DNA from: Amycolatopsis sp. 195334CR
Lineage (GTDB): Bacteria > Actinomycetota > Actinomycetes > Mycobacteriales > Pseudonocardiaceae
Reading direction: 5' to 3'
NCBI RefSeq assembly: GCF_017309385.1
Contig: NZ_JAFJMJ010000001.1
Span: 992,001 to 1,056,000, forward strand
DNA length: 64,000 bases
Each line of letters starts with the position of its first letter. Position 1 is the stretch's first letter. The translations under genes were made by a program, and so were the position numbers. Below, one piece after another: positions 39,651-53,821 of the stretch. The notes under the pieces are model-generated. The model saw nothing but the letters and a program-made list of their open reading frames with translations, had not been told where the DNA came from and did no database searches.

Positions 39651-39673
39651 TGAGACGTGAGACGTGAGAGGTG

Positions 39674-40159
39674 TCAGCGGAGGCGAAGCACCGCGGTGCC
39701 GGTGGCGCGGTCCAGCAGGCTGCGGCCGTCCACGTTGCGCAGCGCGGCGGGCAGGATGAGGAACGTCAGCGCCCCCCGCACCACCGCGCGCCAGAGGCCG
39801 ACCATCGCGGCACCGTCCAGGCGGGCCACCCGGATGCCGACGACGGCCATGCCCGGCGTGAACCCGAAGAACGAGACCGGCACCATGGTGATCACCGCCC
39901 AGACCACCACGCTCCACAGGTTGTACGACTCCATCACCGCCGCGTCGGCGAACTGCGGCTGGATGAACAACGACGTCAACAGCGACGCGAGCGCCAGGTC
40001 GATCAGCAGGCCGAGCAGGCGGCGACCCCCCGCGGCGATCGAACCGGGGCCGCTCTCCGGCAGGCCCAGGCGCTCACCGCGCCAGCGCTGGTTCTGCCCG
40101 TCGTCGGCGCCGCTCGCTTCGCGGGCCCCCGGCAGCCACTCTCCGGTCCATCTCGCCAC
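39674..40159 (-). CDS. RDD-family membrane protein
   Basis: Protein of 161 residues from GTG (MARWTGEWLPGA). The RDD pattern is present: GRRLLGLLIDLALASLL (Arg and Asp in the first helix), a second helix about 95-115, and GFTPGMAVVGIRVARLDG between helices. The start has no ribosome site, but a TACCCT hexamer is 6 bases upstream, so the transcript may be leaderless. Divergent from glnA1, as in mycobacteria, and shares the GlnR-site intergenic region. Function unknown. Confidence 0.85.
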   Translation of the reverse strand: MARWTGEWLPGAREASGADDGQNQRWRGERLGLPESGPGSIAAGGRRLLGLLIDLALASLLTSLFIQPQFADAAVMESYNLWSVVVWAVITMVPVSFFGFTPGMAVVGIRVARLDGAAMVGLWRAVVRGALTFLILPAALRNVDGRSLLDRATGTAVLRLR

Positions 40160-40227
40160 CCGTCCAGGGTATGCGGGTGGCGCGCACCACGTCCGCCCTG
40201 GTCGACTATCCGATATCGCCGCACCCG

Positions 40228-40265
40228 TTAACACCGGCGAAACATACGGGTGACGGTCGGGCAAC
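40228..40265 (+). promoter_or_regulatory. GlnR operator upstream of glnA1
   Basis: Four half-sites at regular 5+6 spacing: TTAAC (40228), GAAAC (40239), GTGAC (40250) and GCAAC (40261). This is the gTnAc-n6-GaAAc pattern repeated twice. It is 131 bases before the glnA1 GTG, consistent with GlnR activation of glutamine synthetase under nitrogen limitation. Confidence 0.85.
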
Positions 40266-40395
40266 ACCGCGCTTTTAGCGTGAGCCGAAGAGAGTAACGC
40301 GCGGCAGGCACCGGCGCCCGCGTGATCACGCTCTGAACGCGATGCGGCGACAACGCACGGCCGCCGGCAACGAGAATATGAAGGAGTTACCGAGG

Positions 40396-41820
40396 GTGTC
40401 CACTACTCCAGACGATGTCCAGCGCCTGATCGCCGATGAGGACGTGCAGTTCATCGACGTCAGGTTCTGCGACCTGCCCGGCGTGATGCAGCACTTCACC
40501 GTGCCGGCCAAGGCTTTCGACAGTGACGCCTTCGAAGAGGGCCTGGCATTCGACGGCTCGTCGGTGCGCGGCTTCCAGTCGATCCACGAGTCCGACATGC
40601 TGCTGCTGCCGGACGCCGCGACCGCGCGGATCGACCCGTTCCGCAAGCACAAGACGCTGTCGGTCAACTTCTTCGTGCACGACCCGTTCACCCGCGAGCC
40701 GTACAGCCGCGACCCGCGCAACATCGCGCGCAAGGCCGAGGAGTACATCGCCGAGTCCGGTGTGGCCGACACCGTCTTCTTCGGCGCGGAAGCCGAGTTC
40801 TACATCTTCGACTCGATCCGCTTCGACTCGGCGGAGAACGGCTCGTTCCACGAGATCGACTCGGTCGAGGGCTGGTGGAACACCGGCGCCGACGAAGAGG
40901 GCGGCAACCGCGGCTACAAGACCAAGTTCAAGGGCGGCTACTTCCCCGTCCCGCCGGTCGACCACTTCGCCGACCTGCGTGACGAGATCGTGCAGAAGCT
41001 GACCGGTTCCGGCTTCGAGATCGAGCGCGCGCACCACGAGGTGGGCACCGCCGGCCAGTCCGAGATCAACTACAAGTTCAACTCGCTGCTGCACGCCGCG
41101 GACGACCTGCAGCTGTTCAAGTACATCGTGAAGAACACGGTGTGGGAGAACGGCAAGACCGCCACCTTCATGCCGAAGCCCCTCTTCGGCGACAACGGCT
41201 CGGGCATGCACTGCCACCAGTCGCTGTGGAAGGACGGCGCGCCGCTGTTCCACGACGAGTCCGGTTACGCCGGCCTGTCCGACACCGCGCGCCACTACAT
41301 CGGCGGCCTGCTCACGCACGCCCCGAGCCTGCTGGCCTTCACCAACCCGACGGTGAACTCCTACCACCGCCTGGTGCCGGGCTTCGAGGCGCCGGTCAGC
41401 CTGGTGTACTCGCAGCGCAACCGGTCGGCCTGCGTCCGCATCCCGATCACCGGCAACAACCCGAAGGCCAAGCGCGCCGAGTTCCGCTGCCCGGACTCCT
41501 CGGGCAACCCGTACCTGGCCTTCGCGGCGATGATGATGGCCGGCCTCGACGGCATCAAGAACAAGATCGAGCCGCCGGACCCCATCGACAAGGACCTCTA
41601 CGAGCTGCCGCCCGAGGAGGCCAAGGACGTCAAGCTGGTCCCCGGCGACCTGGGCACCGTGCTCGACACGCTCGAGGCCGACCACGACTACCTGCTCGAA
41701 GGTGGCGTGTTCACCCCGGACGTGATCGACACCTGGATCTCCTACAAGCGTGAGCACGAGATCGACCCGCTGCGCCTGCGCCCGCACCCGTACGAGTTCT
41801 CGCTCTACTACGACGTGTAA
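40396..41820 (+). CDS. glnA: Glutamine synthetase type I (GlnA1)
   Basis: Ammonia-assimilating glutamine synthetase of 474 residues. Signatures: [35 protein letters not shown], the metal site [29 protein letters not shown] and NRSACVRIP. The adenylylation tyrosine is present in [15 protein letters not shown], so GlnE (next large gene) can control it. GTG at 40396 with AAGGAG nine bases upstream. Preceded by a GlnR operator and followed by a terminator. Confidence 0.97.
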   Translation: MSTTPDDVQRLIADEDVQFIDVRFCDLPGVMQHFTVPAKAFDSDAFEEGLAFDGSSVRGFQSIHESDMLLLPDAATARIDPFRKHKTLSVNFFVHDPFTREPYSRDPRNIARKAEEYIAESGVADTVFFGAEAEFYIFDSIRFDSAENGSFHEIDSVEGWWNTGADEEGGNRGYKTKFKGGYFPVPPVDHFADLRDEIVQKLTGSGFEIERAHHEVGTAGQSEINYKFNSLLHAADDLQLFKYIVKNTVWENGKTATFMPKPLFGDNGSGMHCHQSLWKDGAPLFHDESGYAGLSDTARHYIGGLLTHAPSLLAFTNPTVNSYHRLVPGFEAPVSLVYSQRNRSACVRIPITGNNPKAKRAEFRCPDSSGNPYLAFAAMMMAGLDGIKNKIEPPDPIDKDLYELPPEEAKDVKLVPGDLGTVLDTLEADHDYLLEGGVFTPDVIDTWISYKREHEIDPLRLRPHPYEFSLYYDV

Positions 41821-41841
41821 GCCAGGCCGGCTACCGGTCCG

Positions 41842-41885
41842 CACCGGCGGTGAGGGTGGACAGCCACCCTTGCCGCCGGTGTTTC
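41842..41885 (+). terminator. glnA1 terminator
   Basis: Stem CACCGGCGG/CCGCCGGTG with inner GAGGGTGG/CCACCCTT around ACAG, followed by TTT. Confidence 0.8.
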
Positions 41886-42315
41886 ACGTTCCGAGCAGGA
41901 CGTCCAGGTCGATGCCCGCCCGTTCCATCCGGCCGCGCGGGTCGTCGACCAACTTGCGGCGCTCCAGGTCCATCAGGCCCAGCGTGCAGGTGATCTCGGC
42001 GGCGAGCGTGCCGTCGACCTTGTGGATGTTCGAGTCCATGTGGAAGGTCTTGCCGCTGCCGAACTTGACCTCGCAGCTCACGTCCACGGAGTCACCGGCG
42101 CGGAGCTCCCGCCGGAAGATGATGTGCGATTCGAGCAGGACCGCGGCGAGCTTCGCCTCGCGCATGCCGGCGCCGAGCACGCCCGCCTTCTCCATCAGTT
42201 CGAGCCGGGCGACCTCGCCGTACGAGTGGTAGACGGCGTGGTTGAGGTGGCCAAGGGTGTCCAGCTCGTAGTGCCGCACCTTGATCCGTACTTTGAAGCT
42301 CTCGTGCTCGGTCAC
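41884..42315 (-). CDS. Acyl-CoA thioesterase, hot-dog (4HBT) family
   Basis: Protein of 143 residues with the YbgC-type 4HBT start VRIKVRHYELDTLGHLNHAVYHSYGEVARLELMEKAG, where the Asp of the D..GH.NH motif is catalytic. Likely hydrolyses acyl-CoA thioesters; chain-length preference is unknown. GTG at 42315 chosen over a GTG two codons upstream. The stop overlaps the glnA1 terminator stem. Confidence 0.9.
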   Translation of the reverse strand: MTEHESFKVRIKVRHYELDTLGHLNHAVYHSYGEVARLELMEKAGVLGAGMREAKLAAVLLESHIIFRRELRAGDSVDVSCEVKFGSGKTFHMDSNIHKVDGTLAAEITCTLGLMDLERRKLVDDPRGRMERAGIDLDVLLGT

Positions 42316-42340
42316 GCCCACACTCTAAACACGCCGCCGG

Positions 42341-45301
42341 TCACGGCTCGTAGAAGAGGCGTTCGACCACGGCGTGCGCCCGGCGGGTGGTGCGCCGGTA
42401 GAAGTCGAGGAACTCGCCGGGGTCGTCGTCCGCGGAGTAGCCGAACACCATGGCCACCGCGGACAGTTCGCGCCCGCTGCCCGGGATCTGGTCGACCGCC
42501 TTGCCGCGCACCAGCATGCCCGCGTTCCGCACCCGCGTCGCCAGCAACCACGCCTCGACCAGCGCTTCGACGTCTCCCTCCGAGGCCAGCTGCGCGTGCG
42601 CCATCGCGCGGAGCGCGTCCACTGTCGACGTGGTGCGCAGGCCGGGGAACTCGTGCGCGTACCGCAACTGGGCGAGCTGGGCCGTCCATTCGACGTCCGC
42701 GAGGCCACCGCGTCCGAGCTTGGTGTGGGTCGTCTTGTCGGCGCCCTTCGGCATCCGCTCGGTGTCGACGCGCGCCTTGATCCGCCGGACCTCGCGCACC
42801 TTCACGGCGTCGAGCCCGTCGGCCGGGTACCGCACCGGGTCGACCGCCTCGATGAACCGCTCACCGAGATCACTGTCCCCCGCGACGAACCGGGCCCGCA
42901 GCAGCGCCTGCGCTTCCCAGACCTCAGCCCATCGTGCGTAGTACGCGCGGTAGGACTCGAGTGTCCGGACCAGCGGGCCGTTGCGCCCCTCCGGTCGCAG
43001 GTTCGCGTCGACCTCCAGCGCCGGGTCCGAACTCGGCGCACCGAGCACCTTGCGGACGGTCTCGGCGACCGAGGAAGCGAACTTCACCGCCTCGGCGTCG
43101 GACGCGCCTTCGACCGGCTCGCACACGAAGAGGACGTCGGCGTCCGAGCCGTAGCCCAGTTCGGAACCGCCGAGGCGTCCCATGCCGATGACCGCGATCA
43201 CCGCGGGCTCCGCGCCCAGCTCGGCGACCCGCTTCCGCGTCGCGGCCGCGAGCGTGCTCTGCAACACCGCGGCCCACACGCTCGACAGCGCTTCACAGAC
43301 GTCGACGACGTCCATCAAGCCGAGTAGGTCGGCGCTGGCGACGCGCAGCAGTTCGTGCCGACGCAATGAACGCGCGGTGGTGACCGCCGCGTTGAGGCCG
43401 GGTTGACGCCGGACAGCCGCGCGCAACGACGTGGCGACCTCACGCGGCGAACGTCCGGCAAGCCGCTCCGGCGCCCCGAGCAGCTGAAGCACCTCGGGCG
43501 CGCGGACGAGCAGATCCGGCACCAGCTTCGAGGTGCCGAGCAGGAACGCCAGCCGCTCGACGACCGCGCCTTCGTCGCGGAGCACGCGCAGGTACCAGGG
43601 CGTTTCCGCGAGCGCCTCGGACACCTTCCGGTACGCGAGCAGGCCGCCGTCCGGGTCCGGCGTGTCGGCCAGGAGGTCGAGCAACACCGGCAACAGCGTC
43701 TGCTGGATCGACGCGCGGCGGGACATGCCCGAGGTCAGCGCCTTGATGTGCTGCAGCGCGCCATCGGGCGCGGCGTACCCGAGCGCGTTGAGCCTGCTCG
43801 CCGCTTCCTTGGTGGTCAGCCGCAGCGCGCCGGTCGGCACCCTGGCCACCGACTCCAGCAGCGGCCGGTAGAAGAGCTTCTCGTGCAGCCGGCGGATGCG
43901 CTGGCCGTGCCGCTTGAACTCGGCGACGAGCGCCTCGGCCTCCGAACGGCCGCGTGACGGGCGGATGCCGCTCGCGCGGGCGAGCCAGCGCAGTTCCGTG
44001 GTCTCCGACAGGTCGGGGAACAGGTGCGTTCGCAGCAGGCGCTTGAGCTGCAGCCGGTGCTCGATCGTGCGCAGGAACTCGTACGAGCCCTCCAGCTCGG
44101 CGGCGTCCGCGCGGCCGACGTACCCGCTTTCGCCGAGCGCCGCGAGAGCCTCCATTGTGGACGACGAGCGCAGGTCGGGATCGACCCGGCCGTGGACGAG
44201 TTGCAGCAGCTGCACCGCGAACTCCACGTCGCGCAGGCCACCGCGGCCCAGCTTCAGCTCGCGTTCGACCAATTCGGACGGAACGTGCCCCTCGACCCGG
44301 CGGCGCATGCGCTGCACGTCGGCGACGAAGTTCTCCCGTTCCGCGGCGGCCCAGACCATCGGCGCGACCAGCTCGCAGTACTGGCGGCCGAGTTCCTCGT
44401 CCCCGGCCACCGCCCTGGCCTTGAGCAACGCCTGGAACTCCCAGGTCCGCGCCCACTTCTTGTAGTAGCCGTCGTGCCCGTCGAGCGTGCGGACGAGCGC
44501 GCCGGCCTTGCCCTCCGGCCGCAGCGCCGCGTCCACCTCGAAGCAGGCCTTGCCGACCACGCCCATCATCTTGCTGGCGATCCGGGTGGCGACCTGGATG
44601 TCGCCGTCACCGACAAAAACCACGTCGACGTCGCTGACGTAGTTGAGTTCGCGCCCACCGCACTTGCCCATCGCGATCACCGCGAGCTGGGCGCGCTCGG
44701 GACCGTTCGTCTCGGCCGCGGCGATCACCAGGCCGGCGCGGAGCGCGGCCTCGGCGAGCGCGGTCAGCCGATGGGTGATCTCGGTGTACGTCGACGCGCC
44801 GAGTTCGGGATCGACGAGGTGTCCGAGATCGGCTGCCGCGATCTCCAGCAGCAGACCGCGGTAGCCAGCGCGGAGTGCCTGCTCCGCCTCGGCGTTCTTC
44901 AGCCCTTCGACGGCCGTGACCAGTTCCTCGGTGTACTTGTTCTCGGCGGTGACCTTGCGGTTGGTCAGTCGTCGCCACTGGTCGGGCGCGCCGACGAGGA
45001 AGTCCGCCAGCGCGCTGGACGTGCCGAGGACCGCCAGCAACCGCCCGCGGAGGAACGAGTTCTCGCGCAGGGCGTCGGCCAGCTCCGCCCAGGTCCCTTC
45101 GTCGGCCTCGCGAAGCCGGTCGAGACCGTGCACAGCGAGGTCGGCGTCGGGCGCGCGCGACAAGGCATGGAGCACACCGTCAGCGCCTTCGGCCGGGCCC
45201 GTTTCGGACCACAGGCCGACGGCGCGCAGCTGCTCCTCGGCGCGGTCGTCGGTGAAACCGAAGCGCGCCACGGACGCTTTCGAGCGGGATCGGTCAGCCA
45301 T
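42341..45301 (-). CDS. glnE: Bifunctional glutamine synthetase adenylyltransferase/deadenylase
   Basis: GlnE of 986 residues, a normal length. Two nucleotidyltransferase cores are visible: GKCGGRELNYVSDVDVVFVG (about 210-230, adenylyl-removing half) and GMGRLGGSELGYGSDADVLF (about 705-725, adenylylating half), each with the GG..D-D metal motif. KLGRGGLRDVEFAVQLLQL and KLGRGGLADVEWTAQLAQL are the paired downstream motifs. It modifies the tyrosine of GlnA1 in response to nitrogen status. ATG at 45301. Ends 25 bases from the thioesterase start. Confidence 0.96.
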   Translation of the reverse strand: MADRSRSKASVARFGFTDDRAEEQLRAVGLWSETGPAEGADGVLHALSRAPDADLAVHGLDRLREADEGTWAELADALRENSFLRGRLLAVLGTSSALADFLVGAPDQWRRLTNRKVTAENKYTEELVTAVEGLKNAEAEQALRAGYRGLLLEIAAADLGHLVDPELGASTYTEITHRLTALAEAALRAGLVIAAAETNGPERAQLAVIAMGKCGGRELNYVSDVDVVFVGDGDIQVATRIASKMMGVVGKACFEVDAALRPEGKAGALVRTLDGHDGYYKKWARTWEFQALLKARAVAGDEELGRQYCELVAPMVWAAAERENFVADVQRMRRRVEGHVPSELVERELKLGRGGLRDVEFAVQLLQLVHGRVDPDLRSSSTMEALAALGESGYVGRADAAELEGSYEFLRTIEHRLQLKRLLRTHLFPDLSETTELRWLARASGIRPSRGRSEAEALVAEFKRHGQRIRRLHEKLFYRPLLESVARVPTGALRLTTKEAASRLNALGYAAPDGALQHIKALTSGMSRRASIQQTLLPVLLDLLADTPDPDGGLLAYRKVSEALAETPWYLRVLRDEGAVVERLAFLLGTSKLVPDLLVRAPEVLQLLGAPERLAGRSPREVATSLRAAVRRQPGLNAAVTTARSLRRHELLRVASADLLGLMDVVDVCEALSSVWAAVLQSTLAAATRKRVAELGAEPAVIAVIGMGRLGGSELGYGSDADVLFVCEPVEGASDAEAVKFASSVAETVRKVLGAPSSDPALEVDANLRPEGRNGPLVRTLESYRAYYARWAEVWEAQALLRARFVAGDSDLGERFIEAVDPVRYPADGLDAVKVREVRRIKARVDTERMPKGADKTTHTKLGRGGLADVEWTAQLAQLRYAHEFPGLRTTSTVDALRAMAHAQLASEGDVEALVEAWLLATRVRNAGMLVRGKAVDQIPGSGRELSAVAMVFGYSADDDPGEFLDFYRRTTRRAHAVVERLFYEP

Positions 45302-45341
45302 CGCCCCCAACCGTAGCCCCTCGACCGGGGCCGCAGCCCGC

Positions 45342-46472
45342 TCAGGCGGGCAGGCGGTCCGGCGTGTGGTCGGCGGGCGTGGGCTCCGGGACGTGGAAGT
45401 TGTGGGCGGTGATCGGCTTGCGCCGCGAGAGCAGGTAGATGCCGAGCCCGATCAGCACGCCGGCCACCCCGACCCCGATGGTGCCCGCGGTGCCGAGCGA
45501 GGAGATCTTGCCCGCGATCGCGCCAACGACGCCGGCCGCGGGCAGGGTGAGCATCCAGGCGAGCACCATGCGACCGGCGAGCCGCCAGCGCACGGGCGCG
45601 CCGCGCCTGCCGACACCGGAGCCCAGCACGCCGCCCGAGCACACGTGCGTGGTCGAGAGCGGGAAGCCGAAGTGCGACGAGGTCAGGATGACCGCGGCCG
45701 AACTGGTCTGCGCGGCGAAGCCCTGCGGTGGCTCGATGTCGGTCAGGCCCTTGCCGAGGGTGTAGGTGATCCGCCAGCCACCGAGGTAGGTCCCGAGCGC
45801 GAGCGCCAGCGCGGCGCTGATGATCACCCAGGTCGGCGGGGCCGATCCCGGCGCCAGGCTGCCCGCGCTGACCAGGGTCAGCGTGATGATGCCCATCGTC
45901 TTCTGCGCGTCGTTCGTCCCGTGCGCCAGCGAGACCGCGGAAGCCGAGAAGATCTGTCCGATGCGGAATCCGGAGCCGCCCGATCTCCCCCGCAGGAAGC
46001 GGTAAACCAGGTAGGTGGCACCCGCCGCGACCAGCCCCGCGATCACCGGCGACGCCACGGCGGGCAGCACGACCCGCTCGAGGATCCGTCCGAATCGGAC
46101 ACCGTCGGTGCCGACGGACACCCAGGTCGCCCCGATCAGGCCGCCGAACAACGCGTGCGACGAGCTCGACGGCAGTCCGGCGAACCAGGTGACCAGATTC
46201 CAGACGATGGCTCCGATCAACCCGCCGAAGATGATCTCCGGCCCGATTCTGGTCTCGTCCACCAGACCGGACGAAATCGTCTTGGCGACTTCGACGGACA
46301 GGAAGGCACCGGCGAGGTTCAGCACAGCGGACAGCGCGACGGCCGTTTTGGGCCGGAGCGCACCGGTGGCGATGGTGGTCGCCATGGCGTTCGCTGTGTC
46401 GTGGAACCCGTTGGTGAAATCGAAGACCAACGCCGTGGTGACCACGACGATGATGAGCAGCGTGGGGTCCAC
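45342..46472 (-). CDS. Inorganic phosphate transporter, PiT family
   Basis: Membrane protein of 376 residues with the duplicated PiT signature: FDFTNGFHDTANAMATTIATGA in the N-terminal half and SLAHGTNDAQKTMGIITL in the C-terminal half, about ten helices in total. Low-affinity proton- or metal-phosphate symport is expected. GTG start with GGAGGTC upstream. A single GTTCACCGTTA match to part of a PHO-box repeat lies at 46527-46537 but is not enough to claim PhoP control. Confidence 0.93.
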   Translation of the reverse strand: MDPTLLIIVVVTTALVFDFTNGFHDTANAMATTIATGALRPKTAVALSAVLNLAGAFLSVEVAKTISSGLVDETRIGPEIIFGGLIGAIVWNLVTWFAGLPSSSSHALFGGLIGATWVSVGTDGVRFGRILERVVLPAVASPVIAGLVAAGATYLVYRFLRGRSGGSGFRIGQIFSASAVSLAHGTNDAQKTMGIITLTLVSAGSLAPGSAPPTWVIISAALALALGTYLGGWRITYTLGKGLTDIEPPQGFAAQTSSAAVILTSSHFGFPLSTTHVCSGGVLGSGVGRRGAPVRWRLAGRMVLAWMLTLPAAGVVGAIAGKISSLGTAGTIGVGVAGVLIGLGIYLLSRRKPITAHNFHVPEPTPADHTPDRLPA

Positions 46473-46567
46473 CCCGACCTCCGACCACGTTTACGGCTTA
46501 CTTGCGCAACGTACCTGACGTTGGTCGTTCACCGTTAAGCCGCCGTACACGTGGCCGACATCTTGGC

Positions 46568-47323
46568 TTATACCAGGGGCAATGTCCGAGTCGGATCCGC
46601 CGCCGGTTCCAGCTGTCCTTGCGCCAGACGGACGAACCGCTCCGCGAAGGGCTGCCACGTTTCGGCGATGTCGGCGTGCACCCGGGTGAGGGTCTCGATT
46701 TCGAATGCACCCTCTCGGGCCAGCGCGGCGAGCTCGGGGGCGTCGCGCGCCCAGGCCAGCACCACGTCGTTGGTGGTCTCGATGTGGAATTGAACGCCGT
46801 AAACGCAGCGGTTCAGGCGAAATGCCTGGTTCGGGTAGGACGGTGCCGACGCGAGCAGTTCGGCACCCGGCGGCAGCCGGTGGATGCTGTCCTGGTGGAA
46901 CTGCATGACATCCGGCACGAGCGGCAGTTCGGCGAACAGCGGATCCATCCAGGCGACGTCCTTCTTGGACACCAGCCGGCCGCCGATCTCCGCGCCGTGC
47001 TCGGACCGGCCGACCGTGCCGCCGGTGGCCACCGCGAGCAGCTGCGCGCCGAGGCAGATCGCCAGCGTCGGCAGGCCGGCACCGGTGGCGGACGCGAGGA
47101 GGCGGCGCACGTCGGCGAGCCACGGGTGGTTGCGGTCGTCCTCGGCGTCCATGCCGCCGCCGAGCACCACGAGGCCCTGGTAGCCGTCGAGGTTCTCGGG
47201 CAGGGAGTCGCCGGGCGGCAGCCGGAGGTCCAGCTCCGCCCCGGCGCCGGTGAGCCAGTCGCCGAGCGGCCCGATCGGGTCGGACTCGTCGGGCTGGATG
47301 ACCAGCAAACGCGTGGGTTCCAT
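46568..47323 (-). CDS. Class I glutamine amidotransferase (stand-alone)
   Basis: Protein of 251 residues with the catalytic Cys in LAICLGAQLLA, the oxyanion GGGMDAEDD region and the His/Glu pair in YGVQFHIETT. This is the GMP-synthase-like stand-alone GATase group, often acting on gamma-glutamyl compounds or polyamines. The ATG at 47323 lacks a ribosome site; TACCTT seven bases upstream would suit a leaderless start. The acceptor substrate is unknown. Confidence 0.88.
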   Translation of the reverse strand: MEPTRLLVIQPDESDPIGPLGDWLTGAGAELDLRLPPGDSLPENLDGYQGLVVLGGGMDAEDDRNHPWLADVRRLLASATGAGLPTLAICLGAQLLAVATGGTVGRSEHGAEIGGRLVSKKDVAWMDPLFAELPLVPDVMQFHQDSIHRLPPGAELLASAPSYPNQAFRLNRCVYGVQFHIETTNDVVLAWARDAPELAALAREGAFEIETLTRVHADIAETWQPFAERFVRLAQGQLEPAADPTRTLPLV

Positions 47324-47349
47324 GGTTACCAAGGTAGGGCAGGCCGTGG

Positions 47350-48201
47350 TCAGTGCCGCAGGGGTTCCCCGGTGAACTTCACCTCGAGGTAGCTGTCGAC
47401 GTACTGGTAGCCGAGGCGCTGGTAGATCCGGTTGCTGACCGGGTTCGCGTCGTCGGTGAACAGCGTGACGTGCTTGATGCCCGACTCCTGCGCGCGGCGG
47501 GAGACCCCCGCGGTGACGGCGGCCGCGTACCCGTGGCCGCGCTGGTCGGGCGGGGTGTAGACGAAGCCGATCCTGGTCATGTCGGCCTCGGGCACCCGGG
47601 AGAACGCCATGGACACCGGCTCGCCGTCGACGCACCACAACCCGAAAACGTTCCCGGCGGCCACCTGCGCGGCGAGTACCTGTTCGGGGTTCTGCTCCGG
47701 GGGCACGTAGGTGACGGCCTCGGCCAGGAACTCGGCTCGCCAGCGCAGGAGGATGTCGGTGTCGCCGGCGGTGGCTAAGCGGAACTCGCCTCGGACGCCC
47801 TCCGGGTCGACGAGCGTGCCGAGCTCGTAGACGCGCTGGCGGAAGCCGTACTCGGGGGTGAGGCCGAGGTTCGTGGACCAGGCGTGGCTGAACGCCTCGA
47901 CCTCGGGCACGGTCGCCGACGCGCCGGGGAGCTTCGCGCCGGCCTCGGCGAGGGCGTCGGCCACGAGCTGGGCCGCGTCGGCGGGCAACCCGCTGACCAT
48001 GGCAGGCCAGCCGCGGTCCGCGACCAGGGCGCCGTGCAGCCGATCGCCGTCGTGCACGGTCACCATCGCCTCGGCCTGGCCGCGGGTGCGGGCGCTCGCC
48101 ACCGCGGTCAGCGCCCCGGTGTGACGAACGGGATCGGCACCGAAGACCGCCGCGGCGGGCTCGGCGAAGGACTCGAAACTGGTGTGCACCCGGGCTTCCA
48201 C
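47350..48201 (-). CDS. GNAT-family acetyltransferase
   Basis: Protein of 283 residues. The C-terminal half is a GNAT domain: motif A reads IGFVYTPPDQRGHGYAAAVTAG (the RGxGYA acetyl-CoA loop) and motif B HVTLFTDDANPVSNRIYQRLGYQYV. The N-terminal half is a divergent, perhaps pseudo-GNAT, domain. Substrate unknown. Precedes the amidotransferase gene by 26 bases on the same strand. Confidence 0.88.
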   Translation of the reverse strand: MEARVHTSFESFAEPAAAVFGADPVRHTGALTAVASARTRGQAEAMVTVHDGDRLHGALVADRGWPAMVSGLPADAAQLVADALAEAGAKLPGASATVPEVEAFSHAWSTNLGLTPEYGFRQRVYELGTLVDPEGVRGEFRLATAGDTDILLRWRAEFLAEAVTYVPPEQNPEQVLAAQVAAGNVFGLWCVDGEPVSMAFSRVPEADMTRIGFVYTPPDQRGHGYAAAVTAGVSRRAQESGIKHVTLFTDDANPVSNRIYQRLGYQYVDSYLEVKFTGEPLRH

Positions 48202-48310
48202 CCCGCCACTGTGTCAGCGGCGGCGTCGGCGGTGCCAGCGAAATACCGCCCGCGTAGGGACAAGTGGGTGAGGCTGTCGCGTGCGTCGTTGGGCGAAGGT
48301 GACCGGAGCA

Positions 48311-48360
48311 CAAAAAAAGAGCGTGGCCCCGGACCATCAGGTCCAGGGCCACGCTCTTGT
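48311..48360 (-). terminator. rrn operon terminator
   Basis: Long stem AAGAGCGTGGCCC/GGGCCACGCTCTT with an inner GGACC..GGTCC stem, ending on the minus strand in a run of seven T. It lies 10 bases after the 5S gene. Confidence 0.92.
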
Positions 48361-48370
48361 TAAGTTAAGT

Positions 48371-48487
48371 TCGGCGGCGTCCTACTCTCCCACACCCCTT
48401 CGAGTGCAGTACCATCGGCGCTGGCAGGCTTAGCTTCCGGGTTCGGAATGGGACCGGGCGTTTCCCCGCCGCTATAACCACCGAAAC
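48371..48487 (-). rRNA. rrf: 5S ribosomal RNA
   Basis: 117 nt from GTTTCGGTGGTTATAGCGGC to the complementary 3' end GACGCCGCCGAA, with the conserved CCCATTCCGAACCCGGAAG loop. Last gene of the operon. Confidence 0.95.
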
Positions 48488-48565
48488 ACTACGAAACAAC
48501 CAACCGGTGTTAACACATGCTCTGGTGTGGTGTTTCAGAGCCGTAGAGTGGATGCGAAGCACCTT

Positions 48566-51690
<3,125 letters not shown>

Positions 51691-51961
51691 AGATGCTCGC
51701 ATCCACTCTACAGTTCTCAAACACCACACCAGAAACAACACCAGCGTGCTGCCTCAGGACCCAACAGCGTGCCAGCAAACAATCTCAAACCCAGCACCCA
51801 CGACCGCGTTCCACGCTCCGAAGAGCAGTACTAACCATCGCCGGCACCCAGCCATCGACCATAACCAGTAGTTCCACAATTCCTTGAGCAACCAAGGCAA
51901 GTACACGTACGGCACTTACACCCTGGCCACTCCCAACCACGATGGGCCGGGATGTGTTGCT

Positions 51962-53484
<1,523 letters not shown>

Positions 53485-53693
53485 TGAATTTGATCTAGAC
53501 TATTCTAGTTTCTCAAAGGAAACCCCGACGAGGGGGTTTCAATATAAGCTCTACTGGCTTAGTTCACTAGCACACTGTTGAGTTCTCAAGCAACACACTA
53601 AATTGTCTGGCAGTGCCTCCAGGGCAAAGTTCAACCAACCGCTTCGATCGTAGTCGTTGGGGTTGGCCTTCCCATCCTGGGGGCCGTCGCAGT

Positions 53694-53722
53694 ACGTTAC
53701 CCGGTCCGGTTCGCGGAGTCAA
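53694..53722 (-). promoter_or_regulatory. rrn promoter
   Basis: TTGACT (53722-53717), 17 bases, TAACGT (53699-53694), about 210 bases before 16S. The leader between contains TTGAGAACTCAACAGTGTGC (53569-53588), a typical actinobacterial rrn leader/processing sequence, and a second possible -10 (GACAAT) nearer the gene. Confidence 0.75.
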
Positions 53723-53779
53723 CCCCCGCTCGGCCCTGCCTCGTTCCTGGCGACGAAGAGAAGATTACATGGTCTCCAA

Positions 53780-53809
53780 CCCCCCGGAAACAGGGGGGTC
53801 CCTTAAGGG
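53780..53809 (-). terminator. Weak terminator after glnA2
   Basis: CCCCCC-GGAAACA-GGGGGG hairpin and the adjacent perfect palindrome CCCTTAAGGG between the glnA2 stop and the rrn promoter. No U-run, so uncertain. Confidence 0.4.
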
Positions 53810-53821
53810 TGTTTCCGCAGG

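Noticed and set aside
39372-39653. Repetitive Arg/Gly reading frames after the DUF4191 gene
   Set aside because: They are translations of the 41/47-base tandem repeat and terminator, open in several frames at once.
46527-46537. PHO box before the PiT transporter gene
   Set aside because: Only one GTTCACC-type unit is clear; the required direct repeat at 11-base spacing is not convincing.
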